From Thioalkalicoccus limnaeus (GTDB taxonomy: Bacteria; Pseudomonadota; Gammaproteobacteria; Chromatiales; Chromatiaceae), in the NCBI RefSeq assembly GCF_041197575.1, contig NZ_JBDKXB010000008.1, positions 1 through 64,000 on the forward strand: a DNA stretch of 64,000 nt, in the 5' to 3' direction. The position numbers and the translations under genes are program-made. The notes beneath the pieces are model-generated. The model was given only the letters and a program-made list of their open reading frames with translations. It was not told the origin of the DNA and made no database searches. Below, in pieces: positions 6,837 through 18,866 of the stretch; positions within the stretch are counted from its first letter, which is position 1; every line of letters starts with the position of its first letter.

Positions 6837-6860
6837 GCATGCTAGCGAATGCTAGCATGC
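6837..6860. promoter_or_regulatory. Operator of the fitAB-type pair
   Basis: GCATGCTAGC (6837-6846), a GAAT spacer and GCTAGCATGC (6851-6860) form a perfect 10-bp inverted repeat 28 bases upstream of the antitoxin start. This spacing and symmetry fit an autoregulatory operator bound by a FitA dimer-of-dimers. No other gene uses this upstream region. Confidence 0.7.
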
Positions 6861-6921
6861 CCCGCAAGAGCGCAAGACATCCGCGCCACTTACCAGCACG
6901 GCCCGGTCAACATCGGCGGTG

Positions 6922-7248
6922 TCACTGCGGCTCGAAACGGGCGGGGACCTTGGTCCGGGAGGGTTCCTTGCGGTGGATCGCGGCCTTCGCGATCAGATGG
7001 GCGCTGACCGGGGCGGTCATGAACAGGAACAGCGCGACCAGGAGCTCATGCAGGCTCAGGCCTTCGGCGTAATAACTGAAGTAGATCAGGGACGCGGTGA
7101 GCATGCCGCCGATGCCGAGCGTCGTGGCCTTGGTCGGGCCATGCAAGCGGGTGAAGAAATCGGGCAGCCGGGCGAGCCCGATCGAGCCGATCAGCGCAAA
7201 GCCGGCACCGACGAGCAAGAAGAAGGAAATCAGGATTTCAATGAACAT
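6922..7248 (-). CDS. mnhG: Mrp/Mnh antiporter subunit G
   Basis: 108 aa, with three predicted membrane segments and the family core GSIGLARLPDFFTRLHGPTK, then TLGIGGMLTASLIY. It is the last gene of the minus-strand mnh operon and ends in a basic soluble tail. It belongs to the hetero-oligomeric cation/proton antiporter, where G is a small subunit needed for complex assembly. The gap to mnhF is 10 bases. Confidence 0.93.
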   Translation of the reverse strand: MFIEILISFFLLVGAGFALIGSIGLARLPDFFTRLHGPTKATTLGIGGMLTASLIYFSYYAEGLSLHELLVALFLFMTAPVSAHLIAKAAIHRKEPSRTKVPARFEPQ

Positions 7249-7258
7249 CTTGGTCTCC

Positions 7259-7531
7259 CTATTCGATGACGTCGCCGCGCAGGATGTACTTGCAAAAGGC
7301 CGCCGTGCCGATGAAGCCGATCATCGCGAGCACCAGTGCCGATTCGAAATAGACGGTGCTGTCGAAATGGATCCCGAGCAGGACCAGCAAGGCGATCGTG
7401 TTGATATAGAGGGTATCCAGGGCCAGTATTCGATCAGGGGCGGCGGGCCCCTGGATCAGCCGCCATAGGCTCAACAGGAGCGCCAGACTCATCATCACGA
7501 AGGCGATATAGATCGCGGCTTGCAGGATCAT
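7259..7531 (-). CDS. mnhF: Mrp/Mnh antiporter subunit F
   Basis: 90 aa starting at MILQAAIYIAFVMMSLALLL, with three membrane segments and the conserved GPAAPDRILALDTL motif between helices 1 and 2. ATG 7531 overlaps the stop of mnhE (ATGA), showing translational coupling. A longer frame through the same bases on this strand is a shadow. It is a small membrane subunit of the Na+(K+)/H+ antiporter. Confidence 0.93.
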   Translation of the reverse strand: MILQAAIYIAFVMMSLALLLSLWRLIQGPAAPDRILALDTLYINTIALLVLLGIHFDSTVYFESALVLAMIGFIGTAAFCKYILRGDVIE

Positions 7532-8016
7532 CCGATCATCTCCTTCAAGGGGGCCTCGTAGCGGGCCTTGATCCGGGCGATCAATGCCTCCGGATCCTCG
7601 GTGTCGAGCGAGTGGATCAGCAGGAACCGACGGTCTGGGCTGACATCGGCCGACACGGTACCCGGCGTCAGCGACACGGTGCTGGCCAGGATCGTGATCG
7701 CGAAGGGGTCTGTCAGGTCCAATGGAAGCTCGATGAAGGCCGGCCGGAGGCGTTCGGTCGGCCCCAGGACCAACCGTGCGACCTGTAGGTTCGCGATCAC
7801 GATATCGCCGAGGACGACGACGAGAAATCGCACCAGCACCAGCGGCCGCAGGAGTCGCGGACGTTCCGGCCAGAAGGGCGCCGTGAACAGCGGAATCAAG
7901 ACCCCGAACAGGGTGCCGAGCAGCAGGTGCGCGACGCTGATGTCGTTGACCAGGAAGAGCCAGGTCAGGATCAGCGTCAAGGTCAGCAGCGGATGGGGCA
8001 ACCAGCGGCGGATCAT
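7528..8016 (-). CDS. mnhE: Mrp/Mnh antiporter subunit E
   Basis: 162 aa from ATG 8016 (MIRRWLPHPLLTLTLILTWL). Membrane helices lie near residues 8-48 and 60-80, followed by a soluble C-terminal domain with ASTVSLTPGTVSADV and FLLIHSLDT, typical of MnhE/MrpE. Start and stop overlap mnhD and mnhF by 4 bases each. The subunit completes the integral membrane complex. Confidence 0.93.
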   Translation of the reverse strand: MIRRWLPHPLLTLTLILTWLFLVNDISVAHLLLGTLFGVLIPLFTAPFWPERPRLLRPLVLVRFLVVVLGDIVIANLQVARLVLGPTERLRPAFIELPLDLTDPFAITILASTVSLTPGTVSADVSPDRRFLLIHSLDTEDPEALIARIKARYEAPLKEMIG

Positions 8017-9536
8017 GGCGCCTCCAGCGGGATTCTCGGGGAGATGGGCGTTTGGCCGAGCACGGCCTCGATATAGGCACTGGTGTCGAGCATCTGCGCT
8101 GCCGTTGCCGCAGCGAACTCGGTCATCGGGCCACCGAACAGGACCAGGAGCGGACTGGTCGATAGCAACAAGATCGCTGGCGTCAGCAGGGGCCAACTCG
8201 GTGCATGGTCGCTCGTCGATACCGGGCCCCGCCAGAACAGATAGCTGCCGGCCCGGGCCAGGCTGACCAGGATCAAGAGCCCCGAAACCAACAGTGCGGT
8301 CCAGATCAGGCCCAACCATGGCGTCTGCTGGGCCGCCATCAGGATCAAGACCTTGCCGACCAGGCCGCTAAGCGGCGGCAGGCCGACCGCGGCGATCGCC
8401 GCCAGCAGGTAGAGGACCCCGAGCGGTGCGCTGCCGGCGGGGCGAACCCCTTCGGTGATCATGGCGCCCTGCTGCCGTCCCTTAGCGATCAGGTCGGCGA
8501 TCAGGAAGAAGGCACCAGTGACCAGCGTCGAATGGACCAGGTAGAAGAAGGAGCCCGTCAGGCCGGCTTGTGTACCAAGGCTCACCGCGAGCAGCAGGGT
8601 CCCGATCGAGACCATGACCAGATAGGCGATCTTGCGCCGCAAATCCAGGCTCGCCATCGCGCCGAAGGTGCCGGCCGCAAGTGTCAGCAGGGCCGCGGCG
8701 AGCAGCCAGGGTTCGACTAGGCCGGTCAAAGGACCGCCGTCGTGCGAGAAGAGCGTGAACATGCGAATGATCGCGTAGACGCCGACCTTGGTCATGATCG
8801 CGAACAACGCGGCAACCGGCGCCGTGGTCTCGCCGTAGGCGTGCGGCAGCCAGAAATGCAGCGGCAGAATCGCCGCTTTGAGCGCGAAGACCACGAGCAA
8901 CAGCATCGCGCCAGCGGCGGCCAGCGGGACATCCTCGGGAGACAGCGTCGCCGCGACCCGCCCGAGATCGGCCATGTTCAGCGTGCCGGTGACACCATAG
9001 AGGATGCCGATCGCGATCAGGAACAGCGATGAGCCGGTGAGGTTCAAGACCACGTAATGGAGTCCGGCCCGGGTCTTCAGTTTGCCGCCGCCGTGGAGCA
9101 GGAGCCCATACGAGGCGATCAGCAGGATCTCGAAGAAGACGAAGAGATTGAACAGGTCCCCGGTCAGGAAGGCGCCGTTGATGCCCAGCAGTTGAAACTG
9201 GAACAGGGCATGGAAGACCGGCCCCTGACGGTCCGTCCCTTGGAACGCGTAGAGCAGGGCACCGAGGGCTAGCACCGCGGTCAGGAGCAGCAGCAGCGCC
9301 GACAAGCGGTCGAGCACCATGACGATGCCGAACGGCCCCGGCCAGTCGCTGACCAGATAGACGCCGATGGCGTCGTCGTTGGCAAGTGCGAACAGATAGA
9401 CCGCGACCAGCAGCAAGGCCCCGGTGCCCAACAGGCTCAGTGCCCGTTGGAACCGCAGCGGACCGCGCGCGCTGACCAGCAGCAGCGCGCCCGTGATCAA
9501 CGGGAGGAGGAGGGGCAGGATGATCCAATGATTCAC
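8013..9536 (-). CDS. mnhD: Mrp/Mnh antiporter subunit D (NuoN/NuoM-like)
   Basis: 507 aa, about 14 membrane helices of the proton-antiporter family shared with complex I subunits. The helix-5 glutamate occurs in FVFFEILLIASYGLL. The central lysine and proline-rich loops lie in ALKAAILPLHFWLPHAYGET, and the next helix has FAIMTKVGVYAIIRMF. It is a likely cation/proton-translocating subunit. It overlaps mnhC and mnhE by ATGA junctions. Confidence 0.95.
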   Translation of the reverse strand: MNHWIILPLLLPLITGALLLVSARGPLRFQRALSLLGTGALLLVAVYLFALANDDAIGVYLVSDWPGPFGIVMVLDRLSALLLLLTAVLALGALLYAFQGTDRQGPVFHALFQFQLLGINGAFLTGDLFNLFVFFEILLIASYGLLLHGGGKLKTRAGLHYVVLNLTGSSLFLIAIGILYGVTGTLNMADLGRVAATLSPEDVPLAAAGAMLLLVVFALKAAILPLHFWLPHAYGETTAPVAALFAIMTKVGVYAIIRMFTLFSHDGGPLTGLVEPWLLAAALLTLAAGTFGAMASLDLRRKIAYLVMVSIGTLLLAVSLGTQAGLTGSFFYLVHSTLVTGAFFLIADLIAKGRQQGAMITEGVRPAGSAPLGVLYLLAAIAAVGLPPLSGLVGKVLILMAAQQTPWLGLIWTALLVSGLLILVSLARAGSYLFWRGPVSTSDHAPSWPLLTPAILLLSTSPLLVLFGGPMTEFAAATAAQMLDTSAYIEAVLGQTPISPRIPLEAP

Positions 9537-9867
9537 TGGTCGGCCTCGCGGTCAAGCCCGTCGACGTGTTCGCTGCCGAGTTCGCCACGCGCGCGCAGGG
9601 CCAGCACGACGACGAAGGCAATCATCGCAAAACCGATCACGATCGCGGTCAGCACCAGGGCCTGGGGCAGGGGATCGGCAAAGGGAGGGCCCTCACCGAT
9701 CAACGCCGGCTGGTTGGTGGCCAAGCGACCGGACGCGAACAAGAACAGATTGGTTGCGTAACCGAGCAGCACCAGGCCGAGCACGACCGAGAAGGTCCGC
9801 GAGCGCAGGATCAAATAGAGCCCGCACGCGACCAGCAGGCCGATTATCGACGCGAGAAGCAGTTCCA

Positions 9868-9868
<1 letters not shown>
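9533..9868 (-). CDS. mnhC: Mrp/Mnh antiporter subunit C (NuoK-like)
   Basis: 111 aa with three membrane segments and the NuoK-like core GLYLILRSRTFSVVLGLVLL followed by GYATNLFLF. The DPLPQALVLTAIVIGFA helix is characteristic of MnhC. The C-terminal tail is charged. Its ATG shares a base with the mnhA stop, and the last codons overlap mnhD. Confidence 0.95.
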
Positions 9869-12678
<2,810 letters not shown>

Positions 12679-13191
12679 GGCGTGACCGCTAAGCTGAGGG
12701 TTGAGCAGGCGCCCCGCTGGCGGGGTCCCCGCTGGGGGTAGGCTGAGTGCAGCCGCGATGGGGTTCAGCGACGGTCGACCAGGTGGGTGCTCGCTGTCGG
12801 GCCGGGTCTAGGCTGTGGCGGATAGTCGGCATGCTCGAATCTTGCGCAGTCGGGTCCAGGGGATGGTCCCCTCTGTTATCGTTTGTCGTTCGATGCTTCC
12901 AGCAGTTTGTGTGCGCACGGTATTATGCCACGGCGCAGCGAGGCAAAATATGAGCTTTCCCCCGAATGATCAAGGGTAGGGGGCACCGGATGGGCCAAAC
13001 CGGCATGCACACGTTAGAATGCCAGCGCGCAAGCTCGCCCAGCGGCTTTGATGGTTCGGGGTGGCGTGGATCGCCGGGGATGTTACCGCAAAAGTCCACC
13101 CGATGGTTGTCGCTTTCCGTGTTTGCGCCGACATCCATCCGCCGCGACCCGTTCGCCGCGACCCGTTGCACCGCTTACCGGGGGAACCTCG
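12679..13191. other. Intergenic region between divergent mnh and DUF2760-Hsp70 operons
   Basis: No gene is supported here; short frames on both strands lack family features. The region must contain the promoters of two divergent operons. A TATTAT box occurs near 12922 on the plus strand but has no good -35 partner, so no promoter is called. G/C-rich imperfect hairpins lie at about 12709-12736. Confidence 0.5.
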
Positions 13192-13719
13192 ATGTCCGAC
13201 CAATCACTCCCGCTGTTGAAGAGACTCCTTTTGGCCGCCAGGGCCTTTTTGCGGATCGTCCAGGATCGCGAGCAGGCAGCGGCCTGGATCAAGATCGAAC
13301 GCCAGGCCTTGCTCGGTCGATCGACCGCCTTGGCCGATACCCCCCCGGACGCCGCGCTGCTGTTATTGAGCTTGCTGCAGAAAGAAGGACGACTTGTCGA
13401 TTTCGCCAAACAGGATTTGACCCGCTTCTCGGACGAGGAGGTTGGCGCCGCCGCGCGCGTGGTTCACCAGGGCTGCGGCCGCGTGTTGGCTGACTACTTC
13501 CGCATCGCCCCGGTACGCGACGAACCCGAGGGCGCGCAGATCACGCTGCCACCCGGTTTCGATCCGGCGGCGACGCGCCCGACCGGTCACCTGGTCGGCG
13601 AGCCCCCTTTCAGCGGCCGGTTGGTTCATCGTGGCTGGCGGGCCACCGAGGTCCGTCTTCCACAGGTGGGCACTGGCCACGACCAATCGATCATCGCCGC
13701 CGCGGAAGTGGAGCTATGA
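13192..13719 (+). CDS. DUF2760 domain protein
   Basis: 175 aa from ATG 13192 (MSDQSLPLLKRLLLAARAFL). It matches the DUF2760 pattern: a helical N-terminus, PDAALLLLSLLQKEGRLVDF, DLTRFSDEEVGAAARVVHQG and a C-terminal beta-rich half ending GTGHDQSIIAAAEVEL. Its biochemical role is unknown. In many proteobacteria a DUF2760 gene directly precedes one or two Hsp70-family genes, as here (4-base overlap with the next start). This suggests work as a partner or cochaperone of that Hsp70. No signal peptide is seen. Confidence 0.85.
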   Translation: MSDQSLPLLKRLLLAARAFLRIVQDREQAAAWIKIERQALLGRSTALADTPPDAALLLLSLLQKEGRLVDFAKQDLTRFSDEEVGAAARVVHQGCGRVLADYFRIAPVRDEPEGAQITLPPGFDPAATRPTGHLVGEPPFSGRLVHRGWRATEVRLPQVGTGHDQSIIAAAEVEL

Positions 13720-15554
13720 GCAGCAAACGTTTTGCCATCGGCATCGATCTTGGAACCACGCATTGCGCCCTGTCCTTCGTCGACAACGAACACAGCGAGG
13801 GCGAGGAGATCCTCCAGGGGCTGCTTCCGATACCGCAACTGACCGCCCCAGGAACCGTCGAACATCGCCCGCTGTTGCCGTCGTTTCTGTACCTGCCGCA
13901 CCCGGACGAATTCGATCCGACCGACCTGGACTTGCCGTGGGCCAAACAGACCGATCGTTTCGCCGGCGAACTCGCGCGCAACCTCGGTGCCAGTACGCCA
14001 CTGCGGCTCGTGTTCAGCGCCAAGAGCTGGCTGTGTCATCCGGATGTCGATCGACGTGCGCCGATCCTGCCGGCCGGGGCACCGAACGGCATCCCGCAGG
14101 TCTCGCCGCTGGAGGCCAGCGCCTTCTTTCTCGGCCATCTGCGCGACGCCTGGAATCGATTGTATCCAAGCGACCCGTTGACCGAGCAGGAGGTGACGGT
14201 CACGGTCCCGGCCTCGTTCGATCCGGCCGCCCGCGAACTGACGGCCGAGGCCGCCCGGCGCGTCGGCATCACGGATCTGGTCCTGCTCGAGGAGCCGCAG
14301 GCCGCGCTCTATGCCTGGGTCAACGCGAGTCGCGGTGACTGGCGCAATCAGGTGCGACTCGGCGACGTCATCCTGGTCGTCGACGTCGGCGGCGGCACCA
14401 CCGACATGTCTCTGATCGCGGTGACGGAGCGCGACGGGGTACTGGAGCTGACGCGCATCGCCGTCGGAGACCACATCCTGCTCGGCGGCGACAACATGGA
14501 CCTGGCCCTGGCCCATCTGGTCAAGGGCAAGCTCGATGCGGTCGGTGTCGAGCTCGATCGCTGGCAGCTGCTGGCCCTGACGCACGGCTGCCGGCAGGCG
14601 AAAGAACGCCTGCTCGGCGAGGTCGAGCTCAGTCGGGTGCCGGTTGTCGTGCCAAGCCGCGGCACCCAGCTCGTTGGCGGCAGTATCCGCACCGAGTTGA
14701 CCCGCGACGAGGTCATGACGGTGCTGATGACCGGCTTCTTCCCCGAGGTCCCCATCACGGCACGCCCCGCGGATCGTGTTCGAACGGCCTTGACGAAACT
14801 CGGCCTGCCCTTTGCGCACGACCCCGGGATCACCCGCCATCTGGCGGCCTTCTTGAGTCGCCAGTCCGGCGCCACGGCCGATCTGGCCGATTTCGTCGAA
14901 CCCGCCGCCGACGCGGACTTCCTGCATCCAACCGCTGTGCTGTTCAACGGTGGCGTGTTCAAATCACCGGTCCTTCGCGAGCGGGTCATCGCGGTCATCA
15001 ATGGTTGGCTGATGGCCGACGGCGCCCCGCCGGCCCGCCAGCTCGAGACCCAAGATCTCGACCTTTCGGTCGCGCAAGGCGCGGCCTTTTATGCCCATGT
15101 GCGGCGCCGCGGTGGTGTACGCATCCGCGGCGGCACCGCACGGTCCTACTATGTCGGCATCGAGAGTGCGGGACCGGCCGTGCCGGGTCTGGAACCGCCG
15201 TTGCAACTGCTGTGTCTGGTCCCGTTCGGGCTGGAGGAGGGCTCGGAGCCGGTGGTCGCGCCGCAGGAGTTCGGGCTGATCGTCGGCGAACCGGTGCGCT
15301 TTCGGTTCTTCGGGTCATCGGTCCGCCGCGACGATCAGGTTGGCCTGTTGATCGAGGACTGGCCAGCGCACGAGATCGAGGAACTCGAGGAAATCCAAAC
15401 CACCTTGCCGACCGGTTCGCGTCGTCGCGGGGACATCGTGGCCGTCAACCTGCAGGCGGCCGTGACCGAGGTCGGTACGCTCGAGCTTGTGGCCCTGTCG
15501 CGGCAAGGCTCAGAGCGGTGGAAGGTCGAGTTCAACACGCGCGGTGCCGACTGA
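13716..15554 (+). CDS. Hsp70-family protein (DnaK-like, atypical)
   Basis: 612 aa. The actin-type ATPase is clear: FAIGIDLGTTHCALSFVD (phosphate 1), EVTVTVPASFDPAARELTAE (connect 1), LVVDVGGGTTDMSLI (phosphate 2) and AVLFNGGVFKSPVLRER (adenosine). Residues 130-160 carry a lineage insert. The C-terminal third, with a substrate-domain-like beta region, is short and lacks the EEVD-type tail. It belongs to the group of Hsp70 relatives co-transcribed with DUF2760 rather than with dnaJ or grpE. In related loci a second, longer Hsp70 follows, but here the next gene is a helicase. Confidence 0.88.
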   Translation: MSSKRFAIGIDLGTTHCALSFVDNEHSEGEEILQGLLPIPQLTAPGTVEHRPLLPSFLYLPHPDEFDPTDLDLPWAKQTDRFAGELARNLGASTPLRLVFSAKSWLCHPDVDRRAPILPAGAPNGIPQVSPLEASAFFLGHLRDAWNRLYPSDPLTEQEVTVTVPASFDPAARELTAEAARRVGITDLVLLEEPQAALYAWVNASRGDWRNQVRLGDVILVVDVGGGTTDMSLIAVTERDGVLELTRIAVGDHILLGGDNMDLALAHLVKGKLDAVGVELDRWQLLALTHGCRQAKERLLGEVELSRVPVVVPSRGTQLVGGSIRTELTRDEVMTVLMTGFFPEVPITARPADRVRTALTKLGLPFAHDPGITRHLAAFLSRQSGATADLADFVEPAADADFLHPTAVLFNGGVFKSPVLRERVIAVINGWLMADGAPPARQLETQDLDLSVAQGAAFYAHVRRRGGVRIRGGTARSYYVGIESAGPAVPGLEPPLQLLCLVPFGLEEGSEPVVAPQEFGLIVGEPVRFRFFGSSVRRDDQVGLLIEDWPAHEIEELEEIQTTLPTGSRRRGDIVAVNLQAAVTEVGTLELVALSRQGSERWKVEFNTRGAD

Positions 15555-15602
15555 CGCAGCCGCCGACGTGCGCCCGAGCGGCGGCCGGCAAGCCGCCGCT
15601 GG

Positions 15603-17867
15603 ATGCCGGCCGAGCCGATAGGGGAGGGAACCTTGGGAGAGGGACCGTTATCCGCCGAGACCCAAGGGTCTTCAGACGACCTCGAAGGATGGCCTTCCGG
15701 GGCGTCCTTCGAGGCGCGGAGAGAAAGAGACGGGTTCGATTACACCGACGAGCAACGCCGTTCGATCGAGCACGCGGGTGGGCATAGCCTGACCCTTGCG
15801 GTGGCCGGCTCCGGTAAAACGCAGATGTTGATCGGGCGGGTCCTGTTCCTGTTGCGAAAGGGGGTTCCCCCACAGCGCATCCGGATACTCGCGTTCAATC
15901 GCGCGGCGGCCCGCGAGTTCGAGACACGCCTAGGCAAGGCCTTGCCCGCCTCGGCTCGTGCCCCGAGGGTCTCGACCTTTCACAGTCTGGGCCTGCGATT
16001 GACCAGACTGTTCGAGGAGCAGGGTTTGTTGCCGCGCCGGCGCTTGGACGAACGCGAAGGTGTCGAAAAACGCCTCGCCCGCGACGCTGTCGTCGCAGCC
16101 TTGCGCGAGCAAGATCGCTCCGATTACCCGAGCCAGGATGAGCTCGACGCATTCGTGGATTTCATCGGTCTGGTCAAGTCGGATGTCTTGTCGACCGACG
16201 ATGTCTTCACTCGCCACGGGCTGCCCGATCACCTGGATTTCTTCGTGCCGGCCTTTCAGCGCTTCGAGCAGGCCCGAGAACGGGCCGGGCGGCGCTTCTT
16301 CGCCGACCTCCTGACCGAACCCGTCTCCGTGATGCGAGCTGAGCCGGGCGCGCTGAGCCTGGTCACCAACAAGCTCGATTGCGTCCTGGTCGACGAATTC
16401 CAGGATGTCAGTCGAATCCAGGTCGAGCTTCTGAAACAGCTGATCGGTCAACGCGCAACGCTGAACGCGGTCGGGGACGACTCCCAGTGCATCTATGCTT
16501 GGCGTGGCTCGCGTCCGGAGTTGATGGGCGATGAGTTCGATCGCCACTTTCCGGGCACGAAACGCTACCGGCTGTCACGAACCTTTCGCTTCGGTCACAG
16601 TGTGTCGCTCGCCGCGGGTCAGTTGATCGCGCACAACCAGAAGCGGCTCGATACGCTCTGTGTGTCGGCCCCGACGACACCGAACACCCGTCTCGACGTG
16701 ATCCGCGCGACCTCGTCCGGCGATCAATCGGCGATCGTCGCGACGATCGAAGACTGGCGGCGCCGCGGTCGCCGGCTCGGCGAGTGCGTCGTGCTGGCCC
16801 GGCTGTGGGCGCAGACCATCAGTCTCGAGATGGCCTTGCTGCAGCGCGGGATCCCTTATTCGAAGCCAAAGGTCGATCTGTTCGCGGTGCCGGAGGTCGC
16901 CGGGCTGCTCGGTTATCTGCGCCTGGCCGCGGGCCGCTTCAGCGACGAGGCACGGCCGGATGATCTGGTGCGCGCGATGCTTTCGACGCCGACCTTGTGG
17001 CTGTCCGCCATCGATCTCGAGCGACTGGTTCAAGCGATCGTCGCCGAGCCGGCGGCGGCTCCGCGCCGGCTCGAGGACTTCGCCGCATCGGTCGACAGAC
17101 CCCATCAGGCGCTTCGGCTGCGCGGCCGGGCCGCCGCCTGGCGCTTCGCCATCGAACCTGGTTCCAGACATCGGTCAGCCGCCGATTTCCTGCGCCGATA
17201 TGCGCGAACGACCGATCTGCTCGCGACCTTCGCGCGATCATCGGCGGCCGAGGCCGCCGCCGAAAAGGTGATCGCGTTCACGATCTTGCTCGACTGGGCG
17301 GTCCGCACGAAGAGGACGGTCAGCGGGTTCGTCGAGTGGCTCGACCGATTGCGCACGACGCGGGCCGAGCAGGACCCGCAGGCCGATGCCGTGCTGCTGT
17401 CCACGATCCACCAGGCCAAGGGTCTCGAATGGCCGTTGGTGATCGTCGCCGGGCTCGAGGACGGGCTCTTTCCGAGCGCCTATGCCGATGACGAGGAGGA
17501 ACGGCGGTTGGCCTATGTGGCCTTGACCCGTGCGCGCGAGGAGTTGCGCCTGGTCGTCCCGCCGGATGTCGCGTTCGACGCGGTCTGGCAAGACGGTCGG
17601 CCGTGCGGGCGCACAGGCGCGGTACCGAATGCGGCGAGTACCTTTGTCTTCGAGGCGCGGTTGCGCGACGCGGTTACCGTCGGCCGTGCGATCACCGCGC
17701 GGCTCTCCGGCGCCGATCCGGCCCGTCCCTGGCCGCCAGCGATCAAGACCCCCTTGATCGCGCGCTACCTCGCCGAGGTGGGGTTGAGCGAGGTCGCGCC
17801 GCTCGGCGATCAAAGCGACGCCCAGGGTCGCCGTCAGCGGATCGGTTCACCTTCCTCATCGAGATAG
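15603..17867 (+). CDS. UvrD/Rep-family superfamily 1 DNA helicase
   Basis: 754 aa. Helicase motifs appear in order: Q/motif I FDYTDEQRRSIEHAGGHSLT and VAGSGKTQ, motif Ia ILAFNRAAAREF, motif II LVDEFQDVSR, motif III GDDSQCIYAWRGS, motif V TIHQAKGLEWPLVIVAGLED and motif VI VALTRAREEL. These show an intact 3'-5' SF1A helicase, probably in DNA repair or fork processing. The first 45 residues are low-complexity and the true start could be internal. It follows the Hsp70 gene by 48 bases. Its 3' end overlaps the convergent next gene by 34 bases. Confidence 0.9.
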   Translation: MPAEPIGEGTLGEGPLSAETQGSSDDLEGWPSGASFEARRERDGFDYTDEQRRSIEHAGGHSLTLAVAGSGKTQMLIGRVLFLLRKGVPPQRIRILAFNRAAAREFETRLGKALPASARAPRVSTFHSLGLRLTRLFEEQGLLPRRRLDEREGVEKRLARDAVVAALREQDRSDYPSQDELDAFVDFIGLVKSDVLSTDDVFTRHGLPDHLDFFVPAFQRFEQARERAGRRFFADLLTEPVSVMRAEPGALSLVTNKLDCVLVDEFQDVSRIQVELLKQLIGQRATLNAVGDDSQCIYAWRGSRPELMGDEFDRHFPGTKRYRLSRTFRFGHSVSLAAGQLIAHNQKRLDTLCVSAPTTPNTRLDVIRATSSGDQSAIVATIEDWRRRGRRLGECVVLARLWAQTISLEMALLQRGIPYSKPKVDLFAVPEVAGLLGYLRLAAGRFSDEARPDDLVRAMLSTPTLWLSAIDLERLVQAIVAEPAAAPRRLEDFAASVDRPHQALRLRGRAAAWRFAIEPGSRHRSAADFLRRYARTTDLLATFARSSAAEAAAEKVIAFTILLDWAVRTKRTVSGFVEWLDRLRTTRAEQDPQADAVLLSTIHQAKGLEWPLVIVAGLEDGLFPSAYADDEEERRLAYVALTRAREELRLVVPPDVAFDAVWQDGRPCGRTGAVPNAASTFVFEARLRDAVTVGRAITARLSGADPARPWPPAIKTPLIARYLAEVGLSEVAPLGDQSDAQGRRQRIGSPSSSR

Positions 17868-18226
17868 ACGAGGTTTGCCGCACGTTCCACCTCGGCGGTG
17901 TAGGTCAGGGCCGGGCCGCCGCCCATCATGATCGCGACGGCACAGGTTTCCATGACTTCCTCGAGCGTCACGCCGACGGCCTTGCATGCCCGAACATGCA
18001 GGATGATGCAGTAATGGCAACGCAACACGATGGCCATGCCGAGGGCCATCAGTTCCTTTTGCTTCTTGGTCAGGACACCGGGCTTCATCGCTTGGCGCAT
18101 GAAGGCCTGGGTGGCACCCATGGTCGCGGGCTGATATTCCGCCATCAACTCGAGTCCGCGGTGAGCGTGTTCGAGGATCTTCTGCGCGCTATCGGAACCC
18201 TTGGGCTTTCGAGTGTCGTCGGTCAT
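17834..18226 (-). CDS. Carboxymuconolactone-decarboxylase-family protein (AhpD-like)
   Basis: 130 aa. The helical CMD core has LRCHYCIILHVRACKAVGVT with the two cysteines of an AhpD-like redox pair (C-H-Y-C) and a following His, then TLEEVMETCAVAIMMGGGPA. Such proteins are hydroperoxide-reducing or related thiol enzymes; the substrate is unknown. The C-terminal tail overlaps the helicase gene by 34 bases in convergent orientation. Confidence 0.88.
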   Translation of the reverse strand: MTDDTRKPKGSDSAQKILEHAHRGLELMAEYQPATMGATQAFMRQAMKPGVLTKKQKELMALGMAIVLRCHYCIILHVRACKAVGVTLEEVMETCAVAIMMGGGPALTYTAEVERAANLVYLDEEGEPIR

Positions 18227-18511
18227 GGTGTCGACTACCTAAAAAAGTGAATGATTATTTGTTGATATGCTTACACAGATTCTGTTGCGCCACACGGCAA
18301 ATCCTCAATGCTCGATATAGCGCAGCGGTTGCTGGTCCCTGAGCCGGCGCCGCTAATTGCGCATAATGTATATTATGTAAAGTCGAGGGCCGTGGTCCGG
18401 AGGCGCCTTGTCTGGCCATGCCTGGATATTCGGCTGCGACGAACGACAACCCTGTGATAACATTCGGCGGCTTTAGGGACGATCCCCATCAAAAAACAAC
18501 GCGATTCTAAG

Positions 18512-18730
18512 ATGTCGAAAGAAGATGTGATTCAGATGGAAGGCACGGTCCTCGAGACGCTGCCCAACACGGTGTTTCGCGTGGAGTTGGAAAACGGCCA
18601 TGTCGTGACGGCCCACATCTCCGGCAAGATGCGAAAACACTATATTCGAATCCTGACCGGCGATAAGGTGACCGTCGAGCTGACGCCTTATGACCTGACG
18701 AAGGGCCGCATCGTCTATCGTGCTCGCTGA
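18512..18730 (+). CDS. infA: Translation initiation factor IF-1
   Basis: 72 aa, a single OB-fold S1-type domain with the standard IF-1 sequence MSKEDVIQMEGTVLETLPNT at the start, HISGKMRKHYIRIL in the middle, and KGRIVYRAR at the end. It binds the ribosomal A site during initiation. The gene stands alone between divergent and convergent neighbours, with about 285 bases of upstream non-coding DNA that must contain its promoter. It sits beside clpA, as in many gammaproteobacteria. Confidence 0.98.
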   Translation: MSKEDVIQMEGTVLETLPNTVFRVELENGHVVTAHISGKMRKHYIRILTGDKVTVELTPYDLTKGRIVYRAR

Positions 18731-18866
18731 GGTCATCCGTTCGGGGCTCAGATCCCTCCGTGGCCCCGTGACGAATCAGGGAACCGGACGAGATGGTCAT
18801 GGCGCTCGTGCCGCACTAGTGTCGTCTATCCGGCCGACAGGATAGCGCCAGACACCGCCACCAGGG

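Noticed and set aside
1..6900. Integron integrase or attI
   Set aside because: No tyrosine recombinase motifs occur on either strand near the cassettes; it must lie outside the window if present.
12900..12930. TATTAT box as promoter of the DUF2760-Hsp70 operon
   Set aside because: No matching -35 element at proper spacing, and it is about 270 bases from the start codon.
18355..18385. TAATTGCGC/ATAATGTATATTATG as infA promoter
   Set aside because: A/T-rich boxes are present but no pair has 16-18 base spacing; no promoter was called.
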